From positions 5,136,501 through 5,200,500 of the forward strand of contig NZ_CP053590.1 in the NCBI RefSeq assembly GCF_013365535.1: DNA of 64,000 bases. Reading direction: 5' to 3'. This DNA comes from Aquimarina sp. TRL1 (GTDB lineage Bacteria > Bacteroidota > Bacteroidia > Flavobacteriales > Flavobacteriaceae). Shown in pieces: positions 1-8,071 of this stretch (position 1 is its first letter; every line of letters begins with the position of its first letter). Below the pieces are notes generated by a model. It was not told the DNA's origin. It ran no database searches and worked only from the letters and a program-made list of their open reading frames with translations. The translations under genes and the position numbers were made by a program.

Positions 1-189
1 GAGTTTATCGATTCAGTACTTCGGAAAGAGTTGTTTACTGCTGCAATAAAACGGTATGGAGAACTCTCCGGCAATGAGAGTTTTCATTTCGTTCCTGCAC
101 TCGCTATTGGAGGTACCGAAAGTCTTGATACCCTCCAAAAAGGAAATACACAAATACACTTAGATATTCTTTTTCAAATAGGAAGTTAA
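1..189 (+). CDS. C-terminal fragment of a GAD-like / DUF1851 domain protein
   Basis: Frame 1 is open from the first base to TAA at 187-189, so the gene begins before the window. The visible 62 residues end with FHFVPALAIGG, then ESLDTLQKG, then a hydrophobic HLDILFQIG tail. This pattern is what I recall for the C-terminal DUF1851 domain (T6SS Tdi1 immunity C-terminal) of GAD-like proteins, which often sit beside polymorphic toxins or type VI effectors. It lies 22 bp upstream of a small membrane protein on the same strand and is probably co-transcribed with it. No toxin can be seen because the upstream DNA is missing. The family call rests on motif memory only. Confidence 0.5.
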   Translation, partial: EFIDSVLRKELFTAAIKRYGELSGNESFHFVPALAIGGTESLDTLQKGNTQIHLDILFQIGS

Positions 190-211
190 TTCCTGCTAAA
201 CCCTCTTAGAT

Positions 212-547
212 ATGGCACAAATAAAAAACATCGAAGGATTAACAACAGATCAAATCAATCAAGAGCTCGTCAACGGCGCCCGTTTTATCGTATTTCAATA
301 TTGTATTTCTATTATTCTAATGACTTTTCGAAAAAATACTGCCATCTATTTTATCAAGAAAGGAGAATCTACTATAAAGTATAGTATTGGGTGGACTCTT
401 CTTAGCTTTTTTATCGGATGGTGGGGAATTCCATGGGGACCTATTTATACCATCAGCTCCCTGTATACAAATATACGTGGAGGAAAAGATGTGACCGAAG
501 AGGTACTTTCTTCTATGCAGGCAGCTTCTCAATCTCCAGCTCCATAA
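212..547 (+). CDS. small conserved membrane-associated protein (111 aa)
   Basis: The protein has a polar N-terminus, a hydrophobic stretch at about residues 25-40 (FIVFQYCISIILMTF), a basic linker, and a second hydrophobic segment at about 58-80 containing IGWWGIPWGPIYTI. It ends in a soluble tail beginning RGGKDVTEEVL. The WGIPWGP signature followed by GGKDVT looks like a conserved family of small bacterial membrane proteins, but I cannot give it a function. It follows the GAD-like/DUF1851 fragment by 22 bp and is followed by a hairpin terminator at 633-668. An immunity or accessory role beside that gene is inference only. Confidence 0.6.
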   Translation: MAQIKNIEGLTTDQINQELVNGARFIVFQYCISIILMTFRKNTAIYFIKKGESTIKYSIGWTLLSFFIGWWGIPWGPIYTISSLYTNIRGGKDVTEEVLSSMQAASQSPAP

Positions 548-632
548 CATATACTTTGCTGATACGATACTGCTATAAGCGTTTTTAGCTATACCTAATC
601 AGGAAGCTATTAACGTACTATCCACGAAATTA

Positions 633-668
633 AAAAGCAAGGCAAAACGTCTTGCTTTTAATTTTTTA
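633..668 (+). terminator. intrinsic terminator
   Basis: An 11-bp stem (633-643 with 649-659, one G-U pair) closes a 5-nt loop and is followed by a T-rich run. It lies about 85 bp after the stop codon of the small membrane protein and fits termination of that transcript. Confidence 0.7.
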
Positions 669-674
669 TACCAA

Positions 675-835
675 GAAGTGATTTAAACTTTTTTCAATTT
701 GTTAAAAAAATATCTTTTTGCGCTCATATTTCGCAATTTTTGACTTCCGTAGCTCTGCTATGCAACTAAAAAATTACTTTATCTGAACACAAAACCACTA
801 TTTTTCACTTAAATCAAAAAAGTCTAAATCACTTC
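675..835. repeat. long imperfect inverted repeat (possible MITE-like or REP-like element)
   Basis: Arms at 675-699 and 811-835 match at 22 of 25 positions when one is reverse-complemented (core GAAGTGATTTA then ACTTTTTT). The 111-nt centre has no coding potential. The element fills most of the gap between the terminator at 633-668 and the MORN-repeat gene. The shape fits a non-autonomous mobile or dispersed palindromic element. No second copy was seen in this window, so its status is open. Confidence 0.5.
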
Positions 836-1052
836 CAAGTCATATTTTTTTCCTGACCCATCTATATTGTTTAAAAGAAGAAAACATTTCGAATCGTTAT
901 TTTCTCCACACCTTTTCACAAAAACACTAAAAAACAACAACTTACAAAAACACACCCTGAAAACAGGGTATGCATTTTCACTTATAACGGTATAGTACAC
1001 ACCTTAAAAAAGTAGAATCTTTGCAGTGTCAACAATTAATAACAGTACAACC

Positions 1053-1577
1053 ATGAAACATATTATCACCATTATCATCGTCTTAGTTCAAACGGCAGGA
1101 AGTGCTATACTAGCACAACAATCACAAGCTTCTATAAAATTCGATAAAAAGATGGATCAAATAGCTGTTGATACTCCTAATACCAGATACTATAACAATG
1201 GAACCGTTAAAGAAATAAGACAAACGGTTAATGGGAAGTTAGAAGGGAACTGGAAATTATATCACGATAACGGACAATTAAAAAAAGAAGGGGCTTTTAT
1301 AAATAATAAAGAAGAAGGAAACTGGTATGTATACAATAAAGCGGGAATACTGATACGCATAGAGTCTTATAAAAACGGGCTGGAAGATGGGAGATGGAAA
1401 GCTTTTTATGATAATGGAAAAGTAAAGATAGAAGGAGATTTTATCGCGGGAAAACGTGAGGGAACATGGAAAACATACCAGGAAAACGGAACCGTAGCAG
1501 CAATCATTTCTTTTGAAAATGATAAAAGAGTCAACACCATTACTAATATAACCACTACTGCTACGGTTTCTTTATAA
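1053..1577 (+). CDS. secreted MORN-repeat variant protein (YwqK-like family)
   Basis: The ATG at 1053 is preferred over the upstream in-frame GTG at 1026 because it starts directly at a signal peptide (MKHIITIIIVLVQTAGSAILA, cleavage near residue 21). The mature part is four or five copies of a roughly 22-residue MORN-variant repeat with the pattern YYNNG-T-KE, G-L-EGNWKLYHDNGQLKKEG, ENGTV. Such repeats form a stack of beta hairpins and are common in Bacteroidota exported proteins; databases often label them antitoxin YwqK-like, a name with weak functional support. It probably acts in the periplasm or at the surface. It stands alone, with an inverted repeat upstream and a terminator downstream. 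Confidence 0.8.
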   Translation: MKHIITIIIVLVQTAGSAILAQQSQASIKFDKKMDQIAVDTPNTRYYNNGTVKEIRQTVNGKLEGNWKLYHDNGQLKKEGAFINNKEEGNWYVYNKAGILIRIESYKNGLEDGRWKAFYDNGKVKIEGDFIAGKREGTWKTYQENGTVAAIISFENDKRVNTITNITTTATVSL

Positions 1578-1625
1578 GAAACATACCTTAAGAAATAGTT
1601 GATTAGTTTTTTTAAAACGGAAGAG

Positions 1626-1657
1626 GGGGCTTGTAGATAAGGCAAGTCCCTTTTTTT
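1626..1657 (+). terminator. intrinsic terminator of the MORN-repeat gene
   Basis: An 8-bp stem (1626-1633 with 1643-1650, one G-T pair) with a 9-nt loop is followed by seven T residues. Confidence 0.75.
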
Positions 1658-1801
1658 ACGGAATAATCTGATCATTCTTTTTAGAACTACTGATTGTTTA
1701 TCAATCATTTATACAAAACAGAGGATAGAAAAACAAATACCATTTTGTAACATTTTTCTTTGCGAAGACACCAACTCTATATAGTTTCTAAAAAACAACA
1801 A

Positions 1802-3121
1802 ATGACCAAGGTAGTTCCCGTATTAATACTTGCATTCCTAATGGCTAATTGCCAATCTAAGCATTCTTCTTCAAAAAAAATTGTGACGACCGATATCACT
1901 CATTTTTGGGAAGCCTATGACCAAATTATAACCACAAAAGATACTGTCATGCAGTATCAGTATCTGGACAGTCTATATCTACAAAAAGGAAGTCCCGGGT
2001 TAGATGCAATCAGACAAGCCAGAAACTATACTCCTAAAGACTATATCGATGCCATCAATCAATACCCGAAGTTCTGGACATCCATTCGGAAAAACACATT
2101 AAAAGCCGGGAGTTATGAAGCGGCTTTTGAAAAAGGAATAGAAAAATTAGCTGAATTGTACCCGGAAATCAAACCAGCTACAATTTATTTTACCATGGGA
2201 GTTTTTAGAACAGGAGGAACTACGCTCGATAGCTTAGTTCTGATCGGCAGTGAAATGGCAATGACCGATAAAAATACGGTAACTACAGAGTTTCCTGAGC
2301 GACAAGGTAACGCGCTACGTACATTCTTTGACTCAGAACCAATAAATGATATTGTCTTATTGAATGTGCATGAATATGTACATACACAGCAAAAACCAAT
2401 AGTACACAATATCCTCTCTAAGGTAATCTATGAAGGAGTTGCAGAATTCGTATCTACATTAGCGCTCAACACACCTTCCTCTACTCCTGCTGTGGCATAT
2501 GGTAAGCGCAATCCAGAAAAGGTACGGGCAATATTCGAACAAGAAATGTTTTATCCAAACAATGAACGTAAGTGGCTATACAGCAATGCACCGAATGCAT
2601 TCGGCATACGCGATATGGGGTATTATGTTGGCTATCAAATGGCAGAGAATTTCTATAATGCCGCTCCGAATAAAAAAGAAGCAATCAAACAACTGATTGA
2701 ATTGGATTATACCAATGAAAAAGCGATTGAAACTTATGTAAAGGCTACTAACTATTTTTCTAAATCTTTGGAAACATTATATACTGATTTTGAAAAAAAA
2801 CGCCCTACAATTGTCGCAATTAAACAATTCGAAAATGGGAGTACTAATGTAAATCCTAAACTTACGGAAATTACATTCGAATTTTCAGAACCTCTGAACG
2901 GGTATAATACCGGAATTGATTATGGCGATCTGGGGAAAGAAGCCTTTCCGACCATCCATATTAAGGATCGGGTATGGTCAGAAGATCGCACTCAATGGCG
3001 TATCAAGGTTTCCTTAGTTCCTAATAAACGTTATCAATTTTTGGTATCAAATAATTTTAGAACGGAGAACGATATTCCATTACGCCCTCTTTTGATTGAC
3101 TTTACTACTGCAGCGCAATAA
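1802..3121 (+). CDS. lipoprotein, predicted zinc metalloprotease (DUF2268-like) with C-terminal Ig-like domain
   Basis: The start at 1802 gives a clean lipoprotein signal (MTKVVPVLILAFLMANC, lipobox LMANC); an in-frame TTG at 1760 would add a non-signal extension. The body resembles predicted zinc-dependent proteases of the DUF2268 type. An HExxH-like motif HEYVH sits at about residues 188-192, in a stretch beginning NDIVLLNVHEYVHTQQ, with a conserved EGVAEF about 25 residues later that could supply the third ligand. The last 85 residues (ITFEFSEPLNG onward) look like an SbsA-type Ig-like domain. A membrane-anchored periplasmic or surface peptidase is likely; its substrate is unknown. It is monocistronic. 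Confidence 0.65.
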   Translation: MTKVVPVLILAFLMANCQSKHSSSKKIVTTDITHFWEAYDQIITTKDTVMQYQYLDSLYLQKGSPGLDAIRQARNYTPKDYIDAINQYPKFWTSIRKNTLKAGSYEAAFEKGIEKLAELYPEIKPATIYFTMGVFRTGGTTLDSLVLIGSEMAMTDKNTVTTEFPERQGNALRTFFDSEPINDIVLLNVHEYVHTQQKPIVHNILSKVIYEGVAEFVSTLALNTPSSTPAVAYGKRNPEKVRAIFEQEMFYPNNERKWLYSNAPNAFGIRDMGYYVGYQMAENFYNAAPNKKEAIKQLIELDYTNEKAIETYVKATNYFSKSLETLYTDFEKKRPTIVAIKQFENGSTNVNPKLTEITFEFSEPLNGYNTGIDYGDLGKEAFPTIHIKDRVWSEDRTQWRIKVSLVPNKRYQFLVSNNFRTENDIPLRPLLIDFTTAAQ

Positions 3122-3298
3122 GGAGTTGTACTCATCTTTTAAAACTGTCCGGAAGATAACTGTCTGAATGTAAACCTTCAGCTGATTTTTTTTTCAAATC
3201 GCCATTATTTGTTGATGCTATTCTTCTACAGTACAATTCCCGTAGTTACTATAAAAACCAGTTACGATTTCCTATTTTTATAGGAAAAATATTTTCTT

Positions 3299-3721
3299 AT
3301 GAAAAACTACCTTCACGCTACGCCTGAAACAGGCAAACAATTTTATCTCGATTTTCATAAAAAAGGAGAAATTGTAATGCTCAACCTATTAAAATTTAAG
3401 GTTACTGCCGATTATAGCGCTCTCCCGGCACTTCGCCCTGCAGAAACGATTACGGGAGCTGCTGCTTATGCACTATATATGAAACATACTGCCCCTCTAC
3501 TCGAACAAGCAGGAAGCAGAATTCTTTTTTCCGGAACCGGAAAAGAATACCTGATCGGGCCAGAAGGAGAACAATGGGACGCGGTATTATTAGTCGCACA
3601 TGTCTCTGTAGAAGTTTTTATGAAATTTGCACAAAGTGAAGATTACCTTCAATATGCCGGTCACAGAACTGCTGCTTTGGAAGATTCCAGGCTATTGCCC
3701 TTATCCCCTTCCAGGATCTAA
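3299..3721 (+). CDS. DUF1330 domain protein
   Basis: This 140-residue cytosolic protein has the features of the DUF1330 family, a dimeric alpha-beta barrel fold: VMLNLLKFK near residue 26, a segment TGAAAYALYMKHTAPLLEQAG, and WDAVLLVAHVSVEVFMKFAQSEDY near residues 97-120. The family is widespread and has no settled reaction. The ATG at 3299 follows an AT-rich leader without a Shine-Dalgarno sequence, which is normal for Bacteroidota. It is flanked by long intergenic stretches and appears to be a single-gene unit. Confidence 0.8.
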   Translation: MKNYLHATPETGKQFYLDFHKKGEIVMLNLLKFKVTADYSALPALRPAETITGAAAYALYMKHTAPLLEQAGSRILFSGTGKEYLIGPEGEQWDAVLLVAHVSVEVFMKFAQSEDYLQYAGHRTAALEDSRLLPLSPSRI

Positions 3722-4148
3722 CTATTTGTTATACAAAAAGAACCCTGTTTTATTTCCTTATAACACTTGATCTCCCTAACCAAAAGATCTTCCTTTTTAA
3801 GTAAAAAAGCATCTCCCCAATAAACACAATAAACTATATAACAAAAAATTACAACAGAAAAACAATACATTTGGAATACCTCTTGCAGTATCCTTATAAA
3901 AACATAAGAAAAAACTTATAAAAACATGATTTTTTAATCGTCATTTAGGACTAAAAAAAATGGTTTTAAGTCTCTTTTTTTTAGCTTTTTAAAGAAAAAA
4001 ACAGCTTAAAACAAATGACATTAACCAATACCTACCACAGTTACTTCTATAATTTTTGATTTACCAAAGAAGCAAAAATGATGTATATTTACTTATACAC
4101 TTACTATAGAAATAATGTGAGATAATTAATAAGATAACGGATCATACT
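3722..4148. other. AT-rich intergenic region
   Basis: There is no convincing reading frame. TACATTTG at 3866-3873 matches the Bacteroidota -7 consensus TAnnTTTG, but no TTG lies at the matching -33 position and the next gene is about 275 bp away. I see nothing else that I can support. Confidence 0.4.
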
Positions 4149-4562
4149 GTGCGTAAGATAACTAAGGAAAAGATTAATCTTATTCTGAAAAATGAATCTG
4201 GAATTATTCTGTTAAAAAAAGAATCTAAACAATCTTTTTGGGAAGCCTTTTTTAGTCAATGGATTTCTATTATCACTGCTTTTTATCTCCTAACGAGAAA
4301 TAAAAATGATTTTTTAATTCTGACAGAAAAAAGATTAATTCTAATAATCCGTAATAAAATCTATTTAGAACAAAAATTAAATGGAACAGCATCATTTAAT
4401 TATAACGGTATAAAATCTACCTTGGAAATAACTAATCAAAAAAACTCCTCTTGCATTAAATTGAATAAGTTAGATGTTAGCTACGAAGAGGGAAAACTGA
4501 TTAGGAGAAAACTGAAAGAATTAAAAAACACAAAAAACGAAATTACTTACAACCATTTATAA
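4149..4562 (+). CDS. hypothetical protein, PH-like fold possible
   Basis: The gene encodes a 137-residue, lysine-rich protein starting with GTG. It has one moderately hydrophobic stretch (FSQWISIITAFYLL, about residues 35-48) followed by NDFLILTEKRLILIIRNKIY, which resembles the opening strands of bacterial PH-like (YdjM or bPH) domains. That resemblance is weak and I do not recognise a family. It ends 7 bp before the SUKH gene on the same strand, so the two probably form an operon. By context it could be part of a toxin-immunity remnant. Confidence 0.55.
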   Translation: MRKITKEKINLILKNESGIILLKKESKQSFWEAFFSQWISIITAFYLLTRNKNDFLILTEKRLILIIRNKIYLEQKLNGTASFNYNGIKSTLEITNQKNSSCIKLNKLDVSYEEGKLIRRKLKELKNTKNEITYNHL

Positions 4563-4569
4563 CAGCCAA

Positions 4570-5178
4570 ATGAATTCCATCGTTAAAACTTATATAAAAG
4601 GACTTAAAAACGCATATTTTGACAACAAAGGACAAAAAGATTGGGAACATTTTGAAAAAGTGATATCCGGAGCAACACAAGAAAATGTAGCAATGTTAAG
4701 GCAAATGTATCCTGAAATTTCTAATGCTTTGATCGGGTTACTTGAGTATGTAGATGGAACTTATTGGAGAACATATGGAGAAACGGAGATTACATTCTTT
4801 ATGTTGGGATCTGATGTGTACGAATATCCTTATTACCTGTTATCATCCAACGAAATAATAGAAAATAAGAACCAAGCCCAAGAATATTATGCTGATTATA
4901 TTGAAGAAAGATACGAGGGGATTGTTATCGACGAAAAAATAACTAATGAAGCTGATAAAATGAACTGGCTTCATTTTTCTAATTGTATGAATAATGGAGG
5001 GACTTCTCAATTATTCATTGATTTTAGCCCTTCTGAAAAAGGGAAAAAAGGACAGGTTATACGATTTTTACACGATCCGGATGAATTCAAGGTCATAGCA
5101 GACAGTTTTGAAGAATATCTAAAAAAATTGATGGATAACACGTATAATTTTATCCATGAAGATAGTATGGAATACTAA
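4570..5178 (+). CDS. SMI1/KNR4 (SUKH) family protein
   Basis: The 202-residue protein has the SUKH architecture: an N-terminal helical segment, then a hydrophobic LIGLLEYVDGTYW near residues 55-70, EITFFMLGSDVYEYPYYLL near 75-93, a central NWLHFSNCMNNGG, and a C-terminal GQVIRFLHDP followed by a helix with SFEEYLKKLMD. In bacteria this superfamily is best known as immunity proteins against polymorphic toxin nucleases and deaminases, though other cytosolic roles exist. No toxin gene adjoins it. It follows the 4149-4562 gene by 7 bp. The fold call is good; the immunity role is inferred. Confidence 0.75.
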   Translation: MNSIVKTYIKGLKNAYFDNKGQKDWEHFEKVISGATQENVAMLRQMYPEISNALIGLLEYVDGTYWRTYGETEITFFMLGSDVYEYPYYLLSSNEIIENKNQAQEYYADYIEERYEGIVIDEKITNEADKMNWLHFSNCMNNGGTSQLFIDFSPSEKGKKGQVIRFLHDPDEFKVIADSFEEYLKKLMDNTYNFIHEDSMEY

Positions 5179-5300
5179 ACGATTTGATTCTCCTCATCAG
5201 TTCCCTTAATAATTGATTTGACACTGATACTTCTTGTACATGTTTGAGGTGTTCTGAACCTACAAAAAATTGTTCCTGCTTCTGATTAAGTAAAAAGTAG

Positions 5301-5308
5301 TACCTTTG
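5301..5308 (+). promoter_or_regulatory. -7 promoter box TACCTTTG
   Basis: This is a perfect match to the Bacteroidota sigma -7 element TAnnTTTG, 17 bp before the ATG at 5325. The nearest upstream TTG (5270-5272) is 28 bp away, longer than the usual spacing, so the -33 element is weak or absent. Confidence 0.5.
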
Positions 5309-5324
5309 AAATCTGTGGTAGCCG

Positions 5325-5753
5325 GTGTACAAAACCCTTGTATATTCCCCTCCTTCCAAATTAATTATTGGTCTAAATACATTGAGAAAATATATAAAAT
5401 ACCTGATTTCCCTTCTTCTAATTTTAGGATTAGCAGTTGGTGAATGTTCTATATCTTCTCAAAAAACTACGCCCACATACTATCCAATCTTATTTACCGA
5501 CAACCGAAAAGGTCATAGGCATGCCCAATCGGAATTGTATGTATACACTGGATTACATCGTATAGAAAAACGATTGTTAATACTATGTATTATATTCCTA
5601 AAACTTAAAGATGTATATAGTCTACTTATCCGGGTTACACTTAATATATGGAGTAAGCGATATCAAAAAATAAGCGCTGTAAGAGCTCAATGTGTTTTTT
5701 TAAATAAAATCATTACCACCCATCATCACCATCCCTGTTTATACAGCCTATAA
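5325..5753 (+). CDS. hypothetical small exported or membrane protein
   Basis: A 142-codon frame starts just after a good -7 box. An internal TTG at 5382 would give a cleaner signal-like start (MRKYIKYLISLLLILGLAVGE); I keep the ATG at 5325 but the start is uncertain. After the hydrophobic segment comes a basic, aromatic region (RKGHRHAQSELYVYTGLHRI) and a C-terminus with four consecutive histidines near a cysteine, suggestive of metal binding. I recognise no family. Codon use is unremarkable and AT-rich. It could be a real small gene or a decayed one. Confidence 0.4.
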   Translation: MYKTLVYSPPSKLIIGLNTLRKYIKYLISLLLILGLAVGECSISSQKTTPTYYPILFTDNRKGHRHAQSELYVYTGLHRIEKRLLILCIIFLKLKDVYSLLIRVTLNIWSKRYQKISAVRAQCVFLNKIITTHHHHPCLYSL

Positions 5754-5835
5754 AAGAAGCTGATTTTCTAAACATATTTATGCATAACTGCACGAATATG
5801 GTAAAACAAATGTCTACTCATTTATTATTACTAAG

Positions 5836-6018
5836 ATGTATAAACAACAAAATACTCCTGGGTTGGGAAAATCCGGGTATATAATCCAATGGATAAAAAG
5901 AAAAATACTATTAATACTTACTGCATGTATGCTAGGAATGTCCAATGCAATGCATGACGAGAGCAAGATGGTTACAGGAAACCAACATTATACTGAGCAG
6001 GAACAAAAAAAAGAATAA
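5836..6018 (+). CDS. hypothetical short protein with one hydrophobic segment (60 aa)
   Basis: Sixty codons begin with MYKQQ, contain a basic-hydrophobic stretch (WIKRKILLILTACMLGMSNA, about residues 19-38), and end in a charged tail. The layout, basic residues before a single hydrophobic core and a short polar tail, echoes the preceding gene, so the two may be related small exported products. No family is recognised and the frame may be chance in this gene-poor stretch. Confidence 0.3.
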   Translation: MYKQQNTPGLGKSGYIIQWIKRKILLILTACMLGMSNAMHDESKMVTGNQHYTEQEQKKE

Positions 6019-6303
6019 ATTACCCCGGGGCAAGCCTGCAAGGCATTCGTTAGAAACAATTTTTCAATTTCAAGACAAGCCTTGCGGGATTATATTCTTT
6101 GACAATGTCAATAAAAGAGCATGTATACTGTAATATCGTGTATTTTTAGTGATGTAAATAGAATACACAATATTTATAAATATTACTCAGTTAGATTACT
6201 AAGATACATATACCAGAACAAAACTCTATATAACTTGAACAGTTATTGAATAGTCCCCTCCGTTATTTTCACATAAAACTATTAGCCATTAGTAAAAAAA
6301 CAA
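6019..6303. other. intergenic region with repeated motif
   Basis: The region from 6024 to 6092 carries a pair of related GC-richer segments, GGGCAAGCCTGCAAGGCAT and GACAAGCCTTGCGGGATTA, that stand out from the AT-rich surroundings. The rest is AT-rich DNA without a gene. It may be part of a dispersed non-coding repeat, but only one instance is seen here. Confidence 0.3.
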
Positions 6304-7002
6304 ATGAAAACCGTACAGAAAAAAATAGATCAAAAAATGATCGATGAATTGTTTGTGACCATTCCCAAAGGAACTGTAGATATGAGAGATGACCGGACAA
6401 ACAAAACCTGGTCTGTTACTATCCCTTCTTTTGAACTTAGTAAATTCCCGGTTACACAAGAAATTTACAAGGCTGTTACCAATAAAAACCCTTCTACCTT
6501 CATGGGAGATTCATTGCCTGTAGAAACAGTTTCCTGGATAGAAGCTGTTCATTTCTGTAATACGTTATCGGAATCTTTGGGAAGGGACAAATGCTATACG
6601 ATCGAATCCGTGACAGAAAATATCACTTTGATCCCTGAAGCAAATGGATTTCGACTACCAACAGAAGCTGAATGGCAATACGCTTGTCAAGCAGGAACGC
6701 CGAAAAACAGATATGATGAATTAGATAAAGTCGCCTGGTTTAAAGAAAACTCCAACAATCAGCCTCAAAAAGTAGGCCTAAAGAAACCAAACAAATGGGG
6801 ACTTTATGATATGTTAGGAAATGTCTGGGAATGGTGTTCTGACATATACGACGAGACTGTTTACGGAACCTATCGTGTCTTTCGTGGTGGTGGCTGGTGT
6901 GATCAAGAGAGAAGTGTTATGGCTACAACTCGCAGAAGAAGCCATCCTTTCTCTTTTAAAATAGAAGACTTAGGGTTTAGAATAGCAACGAACACTCAAT
7001 AA
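6304..7002 (+). CDS. formylglycine-generating-enzyme (SUMF1/FGE-sulfatase) domain protein
   Basis: The 232-residue protein is essentially one FGE-sulfatase domain: FELSKFPVTQEIYKAVT near residue 46, LPVETVSWIEAVHFCNTLS near 75-93, GFRLPTEAEWQYACQAG near 119-135, GLYDMLGNVWEWCSDIYD near 165-182, then RGGGWCDQERS and a closing LGFRIAT. In true FGE two active-site cysteines lie in the C-terminal strand, five residues apart. Here only the first position (the C after RGGGW) is a cysteine, so sulfatase maturation is unlikely. Related domains also occur as non-catalytic or ligand-binding modules and in EgtB and PvdO-type proteins. There is no signal peptide and no sulfatase nearby. Confidence 0.85.
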   Translation: MKTVQKKIDQKMIDELFVTIPKGTVDMRDDRTNKTWSVTIPSFELSKFPVTQEIYKAVTNKNPSTFMGDSLPVETVSWIEAVHFCNTLSESLGRDKCYTIESVTENITLIPEANGFRLPTEAEWQYACQAGTPKNRYDELDKVAWFKENSNNQPQKVGLKKPNKWGLYDMLGNVWEWCSDIYDETVYGTYRVFRGGGWCDQERSVMATTRRRSHPFSFKIEDLGFRIATNTQ

Positions 7003-7227
7003 AACAATAATTAACACGGCATATCCAATGTGCTCTCTAGAACAATTCTTTTGGTTTTCCTACCTTGTTACAGATCCGGTGGCTTATTTTTTAAATGACA
7101 TCTTCTCCCTTTTATATCAATATCCCCTGTCTTACTACTAATAAAATAAGTGTATTATTTCTTCTGAATTTAAATGCCTTTGAGATATCATTTCTATAAA
7201 AATGAATACTATCATTTTTGACCGTTA

Positions 7228-7258
7228 TTGAAAAGGCTCAATACTATAATTATTTTTG
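7228..7258 (+). promoter_or_regulatory. Bacteroidota-type promoter
   Basis: TTG at 7228-7230 and TATTTTTG at 7251-7258 are separated by 20 bp, matching the -33 and -7 elements of the housekeeping flavobacterial promoter. It lies about 86 bp before the ATG of the next gene. The remainder of the 7003-7344 gap is AT-rich and shows no gene. Confidence 0.6.
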
Positions 7259-7344
7259 TTACTATATTTTTTTATAGTTTAATTAAAAAATGAAATTAAC
7301 GTATCACTCAATACAACATTTTTATTTTTAATAAAGAACAAAGA

Positions 7345-7812
7345 ATGAAAACCATTTCTATTACCATCATTAGTTTGCTTATTAGCTGTACTATATTCAG
7401 TCAGAAGCGAGCGATAAAAATCACACATCACATTCTGCAAAAAGAAATCATCATTAAGGAGAATAAACGAATAAAAATAAAGACAACAGGAGGAGATAAG
7501 ATCTCGGGACGTTTTAAAATCGAGAATAACTCAATCATCATAAAAGGTACACAAATTGAAATATCTGATATTGAAACTATCAAACGAAATCCTTTACTTC
7601 TATCTATTCTTATCACTGGACTTTTTACCTATGGAGGAGCACTAATGTTAGGATTTGGCGCCTTGATTGGAGCATTAGTCAATCCATCTGCATTTTTACT
7701 GGCAATCCCCGCTACCGGAATGATCTATATAGGTGCAAAATCACCAAACTTTAACCGGAAATTTAAGCGTGATAAAAACTGGGGGATTGAAATAATAACA
7801 CCTTCTATATAA
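7345..7812 (+). CDS. hypothetical exported membrane protein
   Basis: The protein has 155 residues. An N-terminal signal peptide (MKTISITIISLLISCTIFSQ, cleavage near residue 19) is followed by a lysine-rich beta-like region (IKIKTTGGDKISGRFKIENN) that reads like a small SH3 or Sm-like barrel, then a long hydrophobic part (about residues 82-130, two likely membrane segments rich in Gly and Ala) and a basic tail. Similar architectures in Bacteroidota are unnamed. A good promoter lies upstream and the gene stands alone. No function can be offered. Confidence 0.6.
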   Translation: MKTISITIISLLISCTIFSQKRAIKITHHILQKEIIIKENKRIKIKTTGGDKISGRFKIENNSIIIKGTQIEISDIETIKRNPLLLSILITGLFTYGGALMLGFGALIGALVNPSAFLLAIPATGMIYIGAKSPNFNRKFKRDKNWGIEIITPSI

Positions 7813-8049
7813 AACATCCTATACTAACAATACCCTGAGTTAATTCTATACAACGTGGCTAACAAAACATTACTGAACATCACAAAAATGTGCGTTCCAG
7901 TGTTATTCTCCTTTTTATTTATCATAACTTCTATTACGTACTGACTAATTAGACTTACATATTGCCTATACGAGGATTCTTGGGAAAAACCCAAAAGGGT
8001 GAAAATTTCCTGATGTCCGAATTGATTATTCGAATCAAAACCCATAAAT

Positions 8050-8066
8050 TTGTCAAAAAATGACAA
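8050..8066 (+). promoter_or_regulatory. operator-like palindrome (C-box candidate) before the control-protein gene
   Basis: TTGTCA (8050-8055) and TGACAA (8061-8066) form a perfect inverted repeat with a 5-bp spacer, just before the ATG at 8072 and overlapping the alternative ATG at 8060. Position and symmetry fit autoregulation by the Xre/C-protein dimer of a type II restriction-modification operon. Binding is inferred. Confidence 0.5.
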
Positions 8067-8071
8067 GTCTT

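Noticed and set aside
5150..5359. Minus-strand 69-codon frame overlapping the end of the SUKH gene
   Set aside because: It is antisense to the SUKH stop and to a plus-strand -7 box, with no start context or domain I recognise.
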